This document shows, in pieces, positions 1 through 10,699 of a stretch of DNA of 64,000 nt; the first letter of the stretch is position 1; each line of letters opens with the position of its first letter. The position numbers and the translations under genes are program-made. The notes beneath the pieces are model-generated. The model ran no database searches. It saw only the letters and a program-made list of their open reading frames with translations, and was not told the origin of the DNA. The stretch comes from Rhinopithecus roxellana (taxonomy: Eukaryota > Chordata > Mammalia > Primates > Cercopithecidae): assembly GCF_007565055.1 (NCBI RefSeq), contig NC_044560.1, positions 45,651,030-45,715,029 of the forward strand, read 5' to 3'.

Positions 1-82
1 CAGGCTGGTCACAAGCTCCTGACCTGCCTGCCTCAGCCTCCCAAAGTGCTGGGATTACAGGCATGAGCCACCATACCTGACC
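1..82 (-). mobile_element. Alu left-arm end, cut by window edge
   Basis: The antisense Alu left arm reads CCTCCCAAAGTGCTGGGATT then a degenerate GAGCCACCATACCTGACC terminus. Only the 5' end of the Alu (in its own orientation) lies in the window; the rest is upstream. It abuts an LTR fragment at 83. Confidence 0.93.
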
Positions 83-157
83 TAAACTTCTTTTCTTTGT
101 AAATTACCCAGTCTCAGATATATCTTTATTGGAGGGTAAAAATGGACTATTGCAATA
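83..157 (+). mobile_element. THE1/MST-type MaLR LTR, 3' end only
   Basis: TTTCTTTGTAAATTACCCAG, then a TCTCAGATATATCTTTAT stretch and GGACTATTGCA, match the R/U5 end of THE1/MST LTRs, where the poly(A) region is followed by 'CCCAGTCTCGGGTATGTC' and 'GGACTAATACA'. The upstream part of the LTR is missing or hidden behind the Alu. It is a non-coding relic of an endogenous retrovirus-like element. Confidence 0.65.
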
Positions 158-219
158 TCCAGAAGAACAGAAAGTAGAGTTTCAGACAGACATTTGTATA
201 CTCATGTTCATAGCAGCAT

Positions 220-362
220 CCATTTATGCCTAGTGTTCCATTAGTGGAAAACTAAGCATGTGGGAGTTATTTATACCCTACTGCTCAAGGTCATTGCCAA
301 GGTCTGATTTTTCACACATGTCATAAAATTCAAAAATTGCAACCTCAGGCATAAATGGGTTA
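220..362. mobile_element. Small non-autonomous DNA transposon (hAT-like MITE)
   Basis: The element starts CCATTTATGCC and has the inverted GGCATAAATGG near its other end, followed by GTTA. The 8-bp AGCAGCAT occurs on both sides (212-219 and 363-370). Removing the element and one AGCAGCAT rebuilds the L1M text 'TTCATAGCAGCATTAGTCAC'. An 8-bp duplication with short inverted ends is the hAT pattern. I do not assign a family name. Confidence 0.7.
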
Positions 363-647
363 AGCAGCATTAGTCACAATAGTTAACAGTAGAAAACAAC
401 CCAAATGTCCATCAATGGCCAAATGAATAAACAAAATATAGTCTAGACATGCAATGGAATATTATTTGACCTTAAAAAGGAAGGGAATCTCACCACATGC
501 TAACATGAATAAACCTAGAGGAAATTATATTAAATGAAACGAATTGTCCACAAAAAGACAAATACTGCATGATTCTACTTATATGAGGTATATAACATTA
601 TTAAATTAATAGAAACAGTGACTGTAAAAGTAAAATGATGATTACAA

Positions 648-703
648 ACCTGCACATCTTGTAAATGTACCCCTGAACTTAAAATAAAAAATTAAAATAA
701 AAG
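648..703 (+). mobile_element. Ultra-short L1 3'-tail insertion (56 bp)
   Basis: ACCTGCACATCTTGTAAATG, CCCTGAACTTAAAATAAAA and an A-rich tail match the last bases of an L1PA/L1PB 3'UTR. The insert is bounded by AATGATGATTACAA (634-647) and AATGGTGATTACAA (704-717), a 14-bp TSD with one mismatch. It is an L1 insertion truncated almost to its poly(A) tail. Confidence 0.75.
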
Positions 704-1004
704 AATGGTGATTACAAGTGACAAGTGGGAGAGAGGAAAGGGCATTTGTTTAATGTGTATAGTTTCAGACATGCAGGATAAAAATGTTCTGGAGAACTGT
801 TTCACAACAATATGAATGTATTTAACACTACTGAACTGTAAAATTAAAAATGGTTAAAATGGTAAAAAAAGAAAATCAATTAAAAATTATATAAACATGC
901 CTCAATGACAATATTAAGTGTACATGAATGTTTGTTACTTTATTCTGTGTACTTTTACATACATTAGAAATATTTTAAAATAAAAGTGTAATTTAATGCT
1001 CTTA

Positions 1005-2823
1005 AAAATTCTGATGAAAGAAATAAAAGTACAACTAAATACTGGAAGAGGTACTCCATGTTCATAGACAGGAGTCTCAATATTGTCAAGATGTCAGTTC
1101 CTCTCACCTTGATTTATAGATTCAATGCAATCTAAAATGCCTGCAAGTTATTTTGTAGATATTGACCAACTGATTTTAAAGTTAATATATAGAGGCAAAA
1201 GACCCAGAATATATAACACAATAATGAATTAGAAGAACAAAGTCAGAGGACTGACACTTCCTGCCTTAAGACTTATTATAAAGCTACAGTAACCAGGACA
1301 GTGTGGTATTGGTGAAAGAACAGACAAATAGATCAATGACATGGAATAGAGGGCCTAGAAATAGATCCACATAACTACAGTCAACTGATCTTTGACAAAG
1401 GGGAACAGGTACTACAATGGAGAAAAGACCAGCTTTTCAACAAATGGTATTGGAACAACAGGACATCCACACGCAAAAAAATGAATCTAGACACAGATTT
1501 TACCCCGTCACAAAAATTAACTCAAAGTGGATTATAGATCAAAATGTAGAACACAAAACTATAAAACTCCTAGAAAATAACATAGCAGAAAACCTAGATT
1601 ACTTTGGGCATGGCGATGATTTTTTAAATGAAACACAAAAGACATAGTCCATGAAAGAATTAATTGATCAGCTAGAGTTATTAAAATCAAAATTTCTGCT
1701 CTGCGCAAAAGACACTGTCAAGAGAATGAGAAGAGAGGCCACAGACAGGAGGAAAATATTTGCAAAAGGCATATCTGATACAGGACTGTTATCCAAAAGA
1801 TAACTCTTACAAATCAACAATAAGAAAACAAACAACCCAATTAAAAAATAGGCCAAAGATCTGAACAGATACCTCACCAAAGAAGGTATACAGATGGCGA
1901 AAAGCATACAAAATGCTTAATGTCATATGTCATTAGGTAATTGCAAATTGAAACAATGAGATACCAATACACACCAATTACAATGGCCAAAATCCAAAGC
2001 AGTGATGAGACTAGATGCTGGCAAGGATTTGGAGCAACAGGAACTCTATTTCATTGTTGGTGAGAACACAAAATTGTATAGCCACTTTGGAAGACAGTCT
2101 GGAAACTGCTTATAAAGCTAAACATACTTTTATCATATGATCCAAAATTGCAGTCCTTGGTATTTACCCAAATGAACTGAAAGCTATATCCTCACAAAAA
2201 CCTGAACACAGATGTTTATAGCAGACTTATTTAATTGCCAAGACTTGGAAGCAACCAAACTGTCTTTCAGTAGATGAATGGATAAATAAACTGTAGTACA
2301 CCCAGACAATGGATATTCAGTGTTGAAAAGGAATGAGTTATCATGCCATAGAAAGACATGGAAGAACCCAAAATGCATATTACTAAATGAAAGAAAACAA
2401 TCTGAAAAGGTCACATAGTGTATGATTCCAACTACATGACGTTCTGGAAAAGGCAAAATAATGGAGACAGTAAAAAGATCAGTGGTTGCCAGAAATTAGG
2501 AAGTTGGGAGGGATGAATAGGCAAATCACAGGAGATTTTTAAGGCAGTGAAACTTGTATATGATACTGTAATGGTGGATATATGTCATTACACGTTTGTC
2601 AAAACCCATAGAATGTAGAACAAGATTGAACCCTAATGTGAACTATAGACTTAGAGTGACAATGATGTGTCCAATGTAGGTTCATCAGTTGTAACAAATG
2701 TACCACCCTGGTGCAGGACGCCCAGACTGAGGAGGCTATATTAATGCGACACAGGAGATATACGAGAATTCTTTATTCTTTCTGTTGTGAACCTAAAACT
2801 GATCTTAAAATCAAGTCTATTAC
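1005..2823 (+). mobile_element. L1M ORF2 3' part and 3'UTR
   Basis: Sense L1 with recognisable ORF2 C-terminal text: ATAGATCAATGACATGGAAT, CAACTGATCTTTGACAAAGG, GAGATACCAATACACACC and the 3' 'GATCAGTGGTTGCCAG' block near 2478. The frame at 1417-1647 is the longest surviving piece, 76 codons. Many stops and indels separate the remaining pieces, so no protein is made. The segment 1692-2149 recurs in rearranged form at 3215-3609. Confidence 0.88.
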
Positions 2824-2836
2824 GAAAAAGAGCAGG

Positions 2837-3007
2837 GGTAGGGCACAATGGCTCACACTTGTAATCCCAATAATTTGGGAGGCCGAGGTGGGAGAATCGC
2901 TTGTGCCCAGGACTTTGAGCTTGTGGTGAGCTACGACCATGCCACTACACTCCAACTTGGGGAACAGAATGAGACCCTGTCTCAAAAAGAAGAAAAGAAA
3001 AGAAAGA
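2837..3007 (+). mobile_element. FLAM (free left Alu monomer)
   Basis: A single 7SL-derived monomer runs from GGCACAATGGCTCACACTTG through GTGAGCTACGACCATGCC to GAGACCCTGTCTC and a GAAAA-rich tail. GAAAAAGAGCAGG flanks it exactly (2824-2836 and 3008-3020), a 13-bp TSD. No second arm is present, so it is a monomer, not a truncated dimer. Confidence 0.85.
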
Positions 3008-3040
3008 GAAAAAGAGCAGGTATTCTGAAACAAACAAAAC

Positions 3041-3041
<1 letters not shown>

Positions 3042-3080
<39 letters not shown>
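3042..3080 (+). repeat. (CA)n microsatellite
   Basis: About 19 uninterrupted CA dinucleotides follow a CAAACAAAACAA stretch just 3' of the FLAM. Likely length-polymorphic. Confidence 0.95.
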
Positions 3081-3081
<1 letters not shown>

Positions 3082-3129
3082 CAAAACCCAAATCTCATAG
3101 AACTAATAGAAATGAAAATCTCAGTGGAT

Positions 3130-4240
3130 GGTGTGGTAGCTATTTCTATTATTCACCAACATTGTTTTCTGGGCACATGGAAAACTATACTTCTTAGCTC
3201 CCTTGAAGTTGGCCATTTCTGCTCTGCACAAAAGACACTGTCAAGAGAATGTGAAGAGAGGTCACAGACAGGAGGAAAATATTTGCAAAAGGAATATCTG
3301 ATACAGGACCGTTATCCAAAATATACAGATAACTCTTATAAATCAACAATAAGAAAACAACCCAATTTAAAAATAGGCCAAAGATGTGAACAAATACCTC
3401 ACCAAAGAAGGTCTACAAATGTCAAAAAGCATGCAAAATGCTTTCGGATTTTGGATCGTATGATAGAAGTATGTTTAGCTTTATAAGCAACTTCCAGACT
3501 GTCTTCCAAAGTGGCTATACCATTTTGTGTTCTCACCAACAATGAAATAGAGTTCCTGTTGCTCCATATCCTTGCCAGCATCTAATGTCATCATTGCTTG
3601 GGATTTTGGTAGAATTAGCTAGTTCTGGCCAATCAGCTCTAAGAAGAGGTCATTTTGGGGTCAAAGTATTTAATTGCAGATATGAGGAAGGTCAGTGCTT
3701 ATTTCCTATTTTGTTGACACAGGAAGCCACTCATTTAAAATAGTGGAGTTTCCTCCACCAGAGGGGATGCATCATGGCTATCTTCTTCCGCCTTTCCATG
3801 TAATACTTGCTCTCTAGATGCCTTGCAGCTTGAGATGGCCATGGGTCTCATTTTGACCAATGAGATGTAAGGGAATGCCTGATACAGGGATTTTGGGAAT
3901 GTTTTTCTTCTCAGATAAAATAGAAGAGCTTCCTGAGTAGAAAGATTTTTATGCCCTTCTTCTCTGCTTGGTACAGTGGTGTAAAGACATTATGTTGGGA
4001 ACTGTGGCATCTCCATTTATTCATGAGACAACAAGCATAGGGCCAAGGAGAGTGAGGAGCAGAAGAACAGAAAGAACCTGAGTCCTCGATGACATAATTG
4101 AGCTACTGCTCTAAGCTTTCAACTCTGGAGCACCCAACCTCCAGACTTCCAGTTATGCAAGATGAAGGTCATTATTGCTTAAGTCACTATTAATAGAGTA
4201 TTCTGATACATTTCACATTGTTTCCAGTCATCCATGTAAT
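3130..4240 (+). mobile_element. Ancient LTR-like repeat, interrupted
   Basis: Text such as CTCCCTTGAAGTTGGCC, TAGTTCTGGCCAATCAG, ACAGAAAGAACCTGAGTCC, CGATGACATAATTGAGC and CCTCCAGACTTCCAGTTATG matches a family I recognise by text but cannot name securely. Related pieces lie at 31010-31555 and 46495-46850. A rearranged L1 block (3215-3609) splits it; the two halves read through once that block is removed. Confidence 0.55.
3215..3609. mobile_element. Rearranged L1 segment, copy of 1692-2149
   Basis: 3215-3443 is a direct copy of about 1692-1918 (ATTTCTGCTCTGC to AAATGCTT). 3444-3609 is the reverse complement of about 1987-2149. The copies share many differences from general L1 ORF2 as I know it, such as ACAGACAGGAGGAAAAT and CTCTATTTCATTGTTGGTGA. 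There is no poly(A) tail, and the order (upstream part direct, downstream part inverted) is not that of twin priming. Confidence 0.8.
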
Positions 4241-4990
4241 ATTTTTAAAAATTGACTCATACTGAGCCAGAAGGAAGTTTAACATATTCTTAAGAACCAA
4301 ACCTAGACAGAGCACGCATTCCAGTTATAAGATAATAAAAAGTGAATATCAAAAGAGAGTTTAAAAGCCCTTACATTTTAGAATCTAAAAAACATACTTG
4401 TACTTTCAAATTCATAGATCTAAGAAGAAAGTGCAATGGGAACTATGGAATATTTAGAACTGAATACCAGTGAAAACACTACATATCAAAACACAGAGCA
4501 GCAGAAGCATACTTACAGGAAAATGCAATGTAGCTTAAATTCATGTATTAGTAAATAAGAAATATTAAAAATTAATGAACTAGAGACAGAAAGTAGAATG
4601 GTGGTTGCTAGGGGCTGGAGGTAGGGGGGAATGAAGAGTTATTGTTTAGCGGGTACAGAGTTTCAGTTTAGGAAGATGCAAAAATTCTGGAGATGGATGG
4701 TGGTGATGGTTATACAATGTAAATGTACTTAATGCCACTGAACTGTATCCTTAAAATAGTTAAAATGGGAAATTTTACCACAAGAGAAAAATTTTTGTAA
4801 AAAATTTAAAATGAAATAAAGATTAGCTCAAGAAAGTAGAATCAAAATAAACCCCAAAAGGAAAAGGAAGAAATGATAAAGATAATTTAATTAAATAGAA
4901 AAGAAAAATAGAGACAAATCCCAGAAACTAAAAGATGGCTGGGAAAACTTCTCTATAGATTTATTCAGAGAAAAAAAGAATAGAAATGAC
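4235..4990 (+). mobile_element. L1M ORF2 fragment with 3'UTR insert
   Basis: GAATATTTAGAACTGAATACC, CACTACATATCAAAACAC and GAAAAGGAAGAAATGATAAAG match the L1 reverse-transcriptase region in sense. About 4575-4785 is instead a 3'UTR-type L1M piece (AGTAGAATGGTGGTTGCTAG, CACTGAACTGTATCC) placed inside ORF2 text. This is either a second insertion or a rearrangement. Non-coding. Confidence 0.65.
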
Positions 4991-5187
4991 AAAGAAGGGA
5001 GTGGCTTATTGAGTTCATTGCCTCAGTGACGTCTAGTAAGATAAGGACCAGGACATGTCCATTTGAATCGGCAACAAGTATGGAGTGGCAAGGGCAGTCT
5101 CAGCAAAATGCTAAGGTCAGACGCTTCAGTTGCTGTTTTTGTTTAATGAATAGGTCAGGAAGAATTGAAAACATTGAGCATAGCTAA

Positions 5188-5494
5188 TTTTTATTTATTT
5201 ATTTCGTCATTTTGAGACAGAGTCTCGGTATGTCGCCCAGGCTGGAATATAGTGGCATGATTTTGGCTCACTGCAACTTCCGCCTCCTGGGTTTAAGCAA
5301 TTCTCCTGCCTCAGCCTCCCGAGTAGCTGGGATTACAGGTCCATGCCACCACACCCAGCTAATTTTTGTATTTTTAGTAGAGACGGGGTTTCACCATGTT
5401 GGTCAGGCTGGTCTTGAATTCCTGACCTCAAGTGATTCACCTGCCTCGAACTCCCAAAGTGCTCAGGTACAGGCATGAACCACCATGCCCGGCC
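5188..5494 (-). mobile_element. AluS-like
   Basis: Full dimeric Alu in reverse orientation, from an ATTT-rich tail through GAGACAGAGTCTCGG to CATGAACCACCATGCCCGGC. The middle A-rich region and both arms are present. Confidence 0.95.
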
Positions 5495-6755
5495 AAGTGT
5501 AGATAATTTTTTAATGAAACTATTGTGAAGTAAAGGAGAGAGTGTGAGAGAGTAAGAGAACAAAGGAAAAAGCACACTAACCAGAGGGGGAAATCATAGT
5601 GCTCCAACTCACGGTTGAGGGATTTTCCAATTGTTTCCAGCAACCTATGTAAAAGAAGGAAAGAAATTGGTGTAGCATAATGGTTGGGGGGACCTGCCCT
5701 TAGTGGCCATATTTTCATCACATCCTACTTTTCCTGGCCACAGTTGATTAGTGGGGATGAGGTGACCACTCAGATTCTGTCTCAAGAATTTGTCCTAGGA
5801 GACAGAGATCATAGTCCATCGGTGTGCTGGACTTTTGTGATAAAGACCTGGGGCTGGTAGTCATGCAGGATTCGTGCACCCAGAAGAAGCTTGTTGAGAG
5901 AAAATTAGTAAGAACAGTGGATGGGGGAGGGAGGGAAAGAAAAGAGGGGGAAAAAGGAGGGTAGGGAAGGACAAGAGAGGGGTAGAGGGGAGCCAAGAGG
6001 ACAAACAGAGACAGGAAAATAGAAAGAAGCAGCAGAGGTGAGAAAAACCATGGGGGCTCTAAGAGAGAGAAAAAAGTTTCGATTATTTTTAAAGCTTCAT
6101 TTGTAAATCTTGTTTCCATGAATGCTGGCTCTATCAATATGTAGATCAGGAAAATTGCCCTTTTCAAATCTTATAATAAATATCTATTATTTGCAACAAA
6201 ACAGCTTGACAATTATGATTGTAATATCTTAGGCATTGAGAATGACGTGAATGAGGCCATAGGCATGGGAATTTAAATCCAATTGAACCATGGAGAAATC
6301 ATGATGAAAGCGGTACCTAACATCAATGGAAGTTAAAATTGCAGGAATAGGCCATCTCAAGCTAATGGTAGAAGGAAAGTGAAATATGAATTAACCAACC
6401 GACCAACTAATTAATTCACCTATCAATCTCAGTGGTAAGTTTAGCCAAGATGGATCTAACTAAATCTTGCCATGTCACCTCTCTTCTCACCAAATCAGTC
6501 TTTGCCTTTTACTTAAAAATAGTTAAATAAAATTCTTTTAAAAAGTGCTTTACACAAGACTGCAAGTAAATGTCAGCCCCAATTACCAACAAGTTTAGAA
6601 GAGGGGGATACAGTAAATTAAAGCTTTTGGCAGCAGGAAACACTCAGTATCTTTCTCCTTGCTGTGGCATATTATAGTTTCCAAAGGTGGTGGCAGCAAC
6701 ACATGCCCTATCCCACATGTTCTTCATCTATATTCCCCTTACTTGAACCTGTGCA
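5495..6755. other. Unique stretch with purine-rich tract
   Basis: No family recognised. About 5925-6080 is strongly purine-rich on the + strand (GGAGGGAGGGAAAGAAAAGA, GGGGAAAAAGGAGGGTAGGG) and could adopt triplex or unusual duplex forms. The 139-codon antisense frame at 5748-6167 comes from this biased composition and is not a gene. Confidence 0.6.
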
Positions 6756-6757
6756 GA

Positions 6758-7047
6758 TTTTTTGTTTTTAGACGGAGTCTCACTCTATTGCCAGGCTGGA
6801 GTGCAGTGGCACGATCTCGGCTCACTGCAACCTCCACCTCGCGGATTCAAGCAATTCTCCTGCCTCAGCCTCCCAAGTAGCTGGGACTACAGGTGTGCAC
6901 CACCATGCCCGGCTAATTTTTGTATTTTTAATAGAGACGGGGTTTCACCATGTTGGTCAGGATGGTCTTGATTTCTTGACCTCGTGATCCACCCCCCTCG
7001 GCCTCCCAAAGTGCTGGGATTACAGGCGTGAGCCACCACGCCCAGCC
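6758..7047 (-). mobile_element. AluS-like
   Basis: Complete reverse-orientation Alu bounded by AACCTGTGCAGA at 6746-6757 and 7049-7060, a perfect 12-bp TSD. The tail is short (TTTTTTGTTTTTAGACGG). Confidence 0.97.
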
Positions 7048-7079
7048 AAACCTGTGCAGAATTTTTTAACTGCCTTGAT

Positions 7080-7857
7080 CAATAAAAGCTGCATTTAAGA
7101 TATGTTGTATTACTTTAGAGGACGGTCATAAAAGACAGCTTTTATAAGGCTCTCGCTTGGGATACTTGCAGTTGGAGCCCAACTACCATGTAATGAGGAA
7201 GCCCAGACCACAAAGAAATGGCAAGTATGGGTGCTTTGACTGAGCCTCAGCTGGACCCCCAGCCAACAGCTAGCACCAAATGAGAGTAAGTGAACTTTCA
7301 GACAATTCCAAATTTCAAGTCTTCTAGCTAAGGCTGCAGGAATCACACAGCACATGCTGTCTCCACTGTGCCCTGTCTATATTTCTGACCTGTAGAAACT
7401 ATGAGAGATGGCTGGGCACGGTGGCTCAAACCTGTAATCCCAACACTTTGGGAGGTCGAGGTGGGTGGATAACCTGAGGTCAGGAATTCGAGACGAGACC
7501 GACCAACATGGAGAAACCCTATCTCTACTAAAAATACAAAATTAACCGGGTGTGGTGGTGCATGCCTGTAATCCCAGCTACTTGGGCCTGTAATCTCAGC
7601 TACTCGGGAGTCTGAAGCAGGAGAATTGCTTGAACCCGGGAGGCAGAGGTTTCGGTGAGCCGAGATCACGCCATTCCACTCCAGCCTGGGCAACAAGAGT
7701 GAAACTCTGTCTCAAAAAAAAAAAAAAAAAAAAAAAAAAGAAAAAGAAAAGAAAAGAAACTATGAGAGATAAGAGATAATACATGATTATTATTGTTTTA
7801 ACTCACCAAGTTTTGGGATAATTTGTTATGCAGCAATAGATAATGAATACATTACTC
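7080..7857 (+). mobile_element. MLT1-like MaLR LTR split by Alu
   Basis: The 3' end reads GTTTTAACTCACCAAG, TTTTGGGATAATTTGTTATG, CAGCAATAGATAATGAATAC, the typical MLT1 terminus. The upstream half contains CCAGCCAACAGCTAGCACC. An Alu at 7410-7755 interrupts it. The 5' boundary is uncertain. Confidence 0.65.
7410..7755 (+). mobile_element. AluS-like with internal tandem duplication
   Basis: Sense Alu bounded by GAAACTATGAGAGAT (7395-7409 and 7756-7770), a perfect 15-bp TSD. At about 7564-7607 the right-arm start is repeated in tandem: CCTGTAATCCCAGCTACT, then CCTGTAATCTCAGCTACT. The A-tail ends in GAAAAG units. Confidence 0.97.
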
Positions 7858-8454
7858 ACAAATAAACCCAAATCACAAAGCTGGCGCTGAACAAGACAAT
7901 GCCAGGCTTTCTTGAAAAAACATTTTTATATTATTATGGAACAAATACTTAAGTTTTAGTGACATTTCTGTCTAACTTTGCCTTTGGGGAGTGAAAAGAT
8001 TGTTTGTTATTTTGACCTAGAAAATTAGTTTCTATTACAGCCTTTCATGACACAATCCAGAATCTAGGTAACAGTCCCTAATGCCAAATTGACATCTTCA
8101 TGAATTACTGGACTTTTAGATTTCTCTATTCCCCAAATCTCACCTTGTACTTTGTACATAGTAGGTACATAATAAATTCTGAATGGAAATGTGTTTTCCA
8201 TATAAAGTGTATTATTTTATAGGGCACTGGCAGTGAAAATGCCAGGATTTCTGTGAGAATGGTAACAGTTTTAAAATAAGCCATTTGACAATAACATCTT
8301 GAGCAATTTCAGTGGCAATATCGAAAGAGTTGCCTGTAGTGACATTAAAGCCCTTCCTTTATAACTTCTACTAGACAACCCCTGGCCCCCACCCCCAAAA
8401 AACGCATTCTAATTAAAAACATTGTGCTTGCTCTGGAAATGCAACTTCAAGACT
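7858..8454. other. Unique stretch
   Basis: No gene or clear repeat. TACATAGTAGGTACATAATAAA near 8155 vaguely recalls an L2 tail but is too short to call. Confidence 0.5.
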
Positions 8455-8728
8455 AGGAGTCTGCGAATGAGTACCAGCATAGTCAAATTCTGGTGAGAGC
8501 CCTCTTCCAGGTCGCAGACCATCAGCTTCTTGTGATATCACATGGCAGAAGGGGTGAGGGAGCTCTCTGAGGTTTCTTTTAAAAGGCGCTAATCCTATTC
8601 ACCAGGGCTCTGCCCTCATGATCTAATCACCTACCAAAGGCCCCCACTTCCTAATACTATCACACTGGGGGTTAGGATTTCAACATATACATTTTGGGGG
8701 TACACAAACATTCAGTTTGTGAACAAGG
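8455..8728 (-). mobile_element. MLT1-family MaLR LTR fragment
   Basis: CATGGCAGAAGGGGTGAGG, CTCTGCCCTCATGATC, CACTTCCTAATACTATCAC and TTAGGATTTCAACATATAC, then ACACAAACATTCAG, form the antisense text of the MLT1 LTR class whose sense strand begins 'GAATGTTTGTGTCC'. The far end is lost. Confidence 0.7.
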
Positions 8729-8912
8729 TTAATTTCTCTTCCACTGTTGCCTATACCCCTTTCAAATTCTACCTTAGCCTGTATGAGCTCAGATTAATGT
8801 TAAAGAGAAAGCAAATAACGCTATGACAGCCTGTATTGTAGATGGCCCAGCTTTTTTTTGGCTATGGTAGGACATGGAGGATATGAGAAGATAATAAAAA
8901 TAATTAAAATTT

Positions 8913-9200
8913 GGCTGGGCATAGTGGCTCACGCCTGTAATTCCATCACTTTGGGAGGCTGAGGCAGGTGGATGATGAGGTTAGGAAATCGAGACCATCC
9001 TGGGTACCACGGTGAAACCCCATCTCTACTAAAAATACAAAAAATTAGCTGGGCGTGATGGCATGCACCTGTAGTCCCAGCTACTCGGGAGGCTAAGGCA
9101 GGAGAATGGCTTGAACCTGGGAGGCGGAGCTTGTGGTGAGCGGAGGTTGCGCCACTGCACTCCAGCCTAGGCAACAGAGCAAGACTGTGTCTTGAAAAAA
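8913..9200 (+). mobile_element. AluS-like
   Basis: Sense Alu from GGCTGGGCATAGTGGCTC to ACAGAGCAAGACTGTGTC and a short A-tail. TSD not clear in the AT-rich flanks. Confidence 0.95.
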
Positions 9201-9660
9201 ATAAAATACATTTTGTTATTACAGAAAAATATATGTAGCATAAAATTTGCAATTTTGCCCTTTTTTTTTTCTTTTCTAGTCTAATTGCTCTGGCTAGAAC
9301 TTCCAGTTCAGTGTTGAATAGCTGTGAAATCTGGCATTCTTGTCTTGTTCCTAATATTGGGGAAAAAGTTTCAGTGTTTTGGCATTGAGTTTGTTAGCTG
9401 TTGGGTTTTTTTATAAATCACTATCCTGTTGAAGAAGTTCTCTTTCATTCCTGGTTTTCTTAGTGTCTTTATCAGGAAGGAGTGTCGAATTTTGTCGAAT
9501 GCCTTTTCTGCATCAATCAATATGATCTTTGTGTTTTCTCCCCTTCATTCTATAGATGTGATATATTACATCATTTGATTTTTCCAGTATTTTGCTGAGG
9601 ATTTTGGGATCTATATGCATAAGTGATATTCGTTTAAGATTTTCTTTTCTTGTGATGTCT

Positions 9661-9976
9661 ATTTATTTATTTATTTATTTATTTTTATTTTTTTGAGACA
9701 GAGTCTTGCTCTGTCACCCAGGCTGGAGTGCAATGGCGCAATCTTGGCTCACTGTAACCTCTGCCTCCTGAGTTCAAGCGATTCTCCTGCCTCAGCCTCT
9801 CGAATAGATGGGATTACTGGTGTGTGCCACCACATCTGGCTAATTTTTGTATTTTTAGTAGAGATGGGGTTTCGCCCTGTTGGCTAGGCTGGTCTCGAAC
9901 TCCTGACCTCAGGTCATCCACCCACCTTGGCCTCCCGAATTGCTGGGATTACAGGCGTGAGCCACTGCTCCTGGCC
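9661..9976 (-). mobile_element. AluS-like with (ATTT)n tail
   Basis: Inserted in the antisense L1 with TCTTGTGATGTCT on both sides (9648-9660 and 9977-9989), a perfect 13-bp TSD. Its A-tail has become an ATTT microsatellite. Confidence 0.97.
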
Positions 9977-10200
9977 TCTTGTGATGTCTTTATCTGGCTT
10001 TGATATCAGGGTAATTCTGTTTTCATAGAATGATCTGGGAAATGCTCCTTCCTCTTCTATTTATTGGAGGAGCTTGAGAATGATTGATTGGTGTTAATTC
10101 TTTAAATGTTTGGAAGAATTCACCAGTGAAGCCATCTGGTCCTGGAGTGTATTTTTGTTGGGAGTTTTTTTGTTTTTGTTTTTTTCTTTAATTATTATTT

Positions 10201-10499
10201 ATTTTTATTTTTATTGAGACCAAGTCTCACTCTGTCACCCAGGCAGGAGTGCCGTGGTGCAATCTCAGCTCACCGTAACCTCTGCCTCCTGGGTTCAAGT
10301 GATTCTCCTGGCTCAGCCTCCCGAGTAGCTGGGATTACAGGCGCGCCCACCACCACGCCTGGCTAGTTTTTGTGTTTTTAGTAGAAAAAAGGTTTCACCA
10401 TATTGGCCAGGCTGGTCTCAAACTCCTGACCTCAGTTGATTCACTCGCCTCAGCCTTCCAAAGTGCTCGGATTACAGGTGTGAGCCACCGCACCCAGCC
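10201..10499 (-). mobile_element. AluS-like
   Basis: Reverse Alu ending in CCGCACCCAGCC. CTTTAATTATTATTT and CCTTAATTATTCTTT flank it and suggest a degraded TSD. It sits in the same L1 as the previous Alu. Confidence 0.94.
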
Positions 10500-10511
10500 C
10501 TCCTTAATTAT

Positions 10512-10580
10512 TCTTTCTTTCTCTTTTCTTTCATTTCTTTTTTTCCTTTCTTTCTCTTTTCTTTTCTTTCTTTCTTTTTT
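10512..10580. repeat. Pyrimidine-rich (TTTC)n tract
   Basis: TTCTTTCTTTCTCTTTTC-type repeats, probably the degenerated tail of the adjoining Alu half-copy. Confidence 0.85.
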
Positions 10581-10699
10581 TGTAGTGACAGGGTCTCACT
10601 ATGTTGCCCAGGCTGGTCTCAAATCCTGAGCTCAAGTGATCCTCCCACCTTGGCCTCCCAAAGTACTGGGATTACAGGCATGAGCTATGGCATCCAGCC
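10581..10699 (-). mobile_element. Alu left-arm monomer (FLAM-like)
   Basis: Only the left-arm text is present: CAGGGTCTCACTATGTTGCC, GATCCTCCCACCTTGG and a degenerate GAGCTATGGCATCCAGCC. A pyrimidine tract precedes it. Confidence 0.85.

Larger units (their letters stand above)
158..900 (+). mobile_element. L1M 3' end (ORF2 end and 3'UTR)
   Basis: An old sense-orientation L1 3' end. Landmarks are GTTCATAGCAGCAT, CCCAAATGTCCATCAATGG, GGAATATTATTTGACC and ATATGAGGTATATAACATT. It is interrupted by a small hAT-like element (220-362) and a 56-bp L1 tail insertion (648-703). No coding capacity remains. Confidence 0.8.

Noticed and set aside
2848..3486. 212-codon open frame
   Set aside because: It crosses a FLAM, a CA microsatellite and the rearranged L1 block; the encoded His-Thr run comes from the CA repeat. 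No domain and no gene structure.
5925..6080. Purine tract as GAGA-type regulatory element
   Set aside because: Composition alone does not support function in a primate; described as low-complexity DNA.
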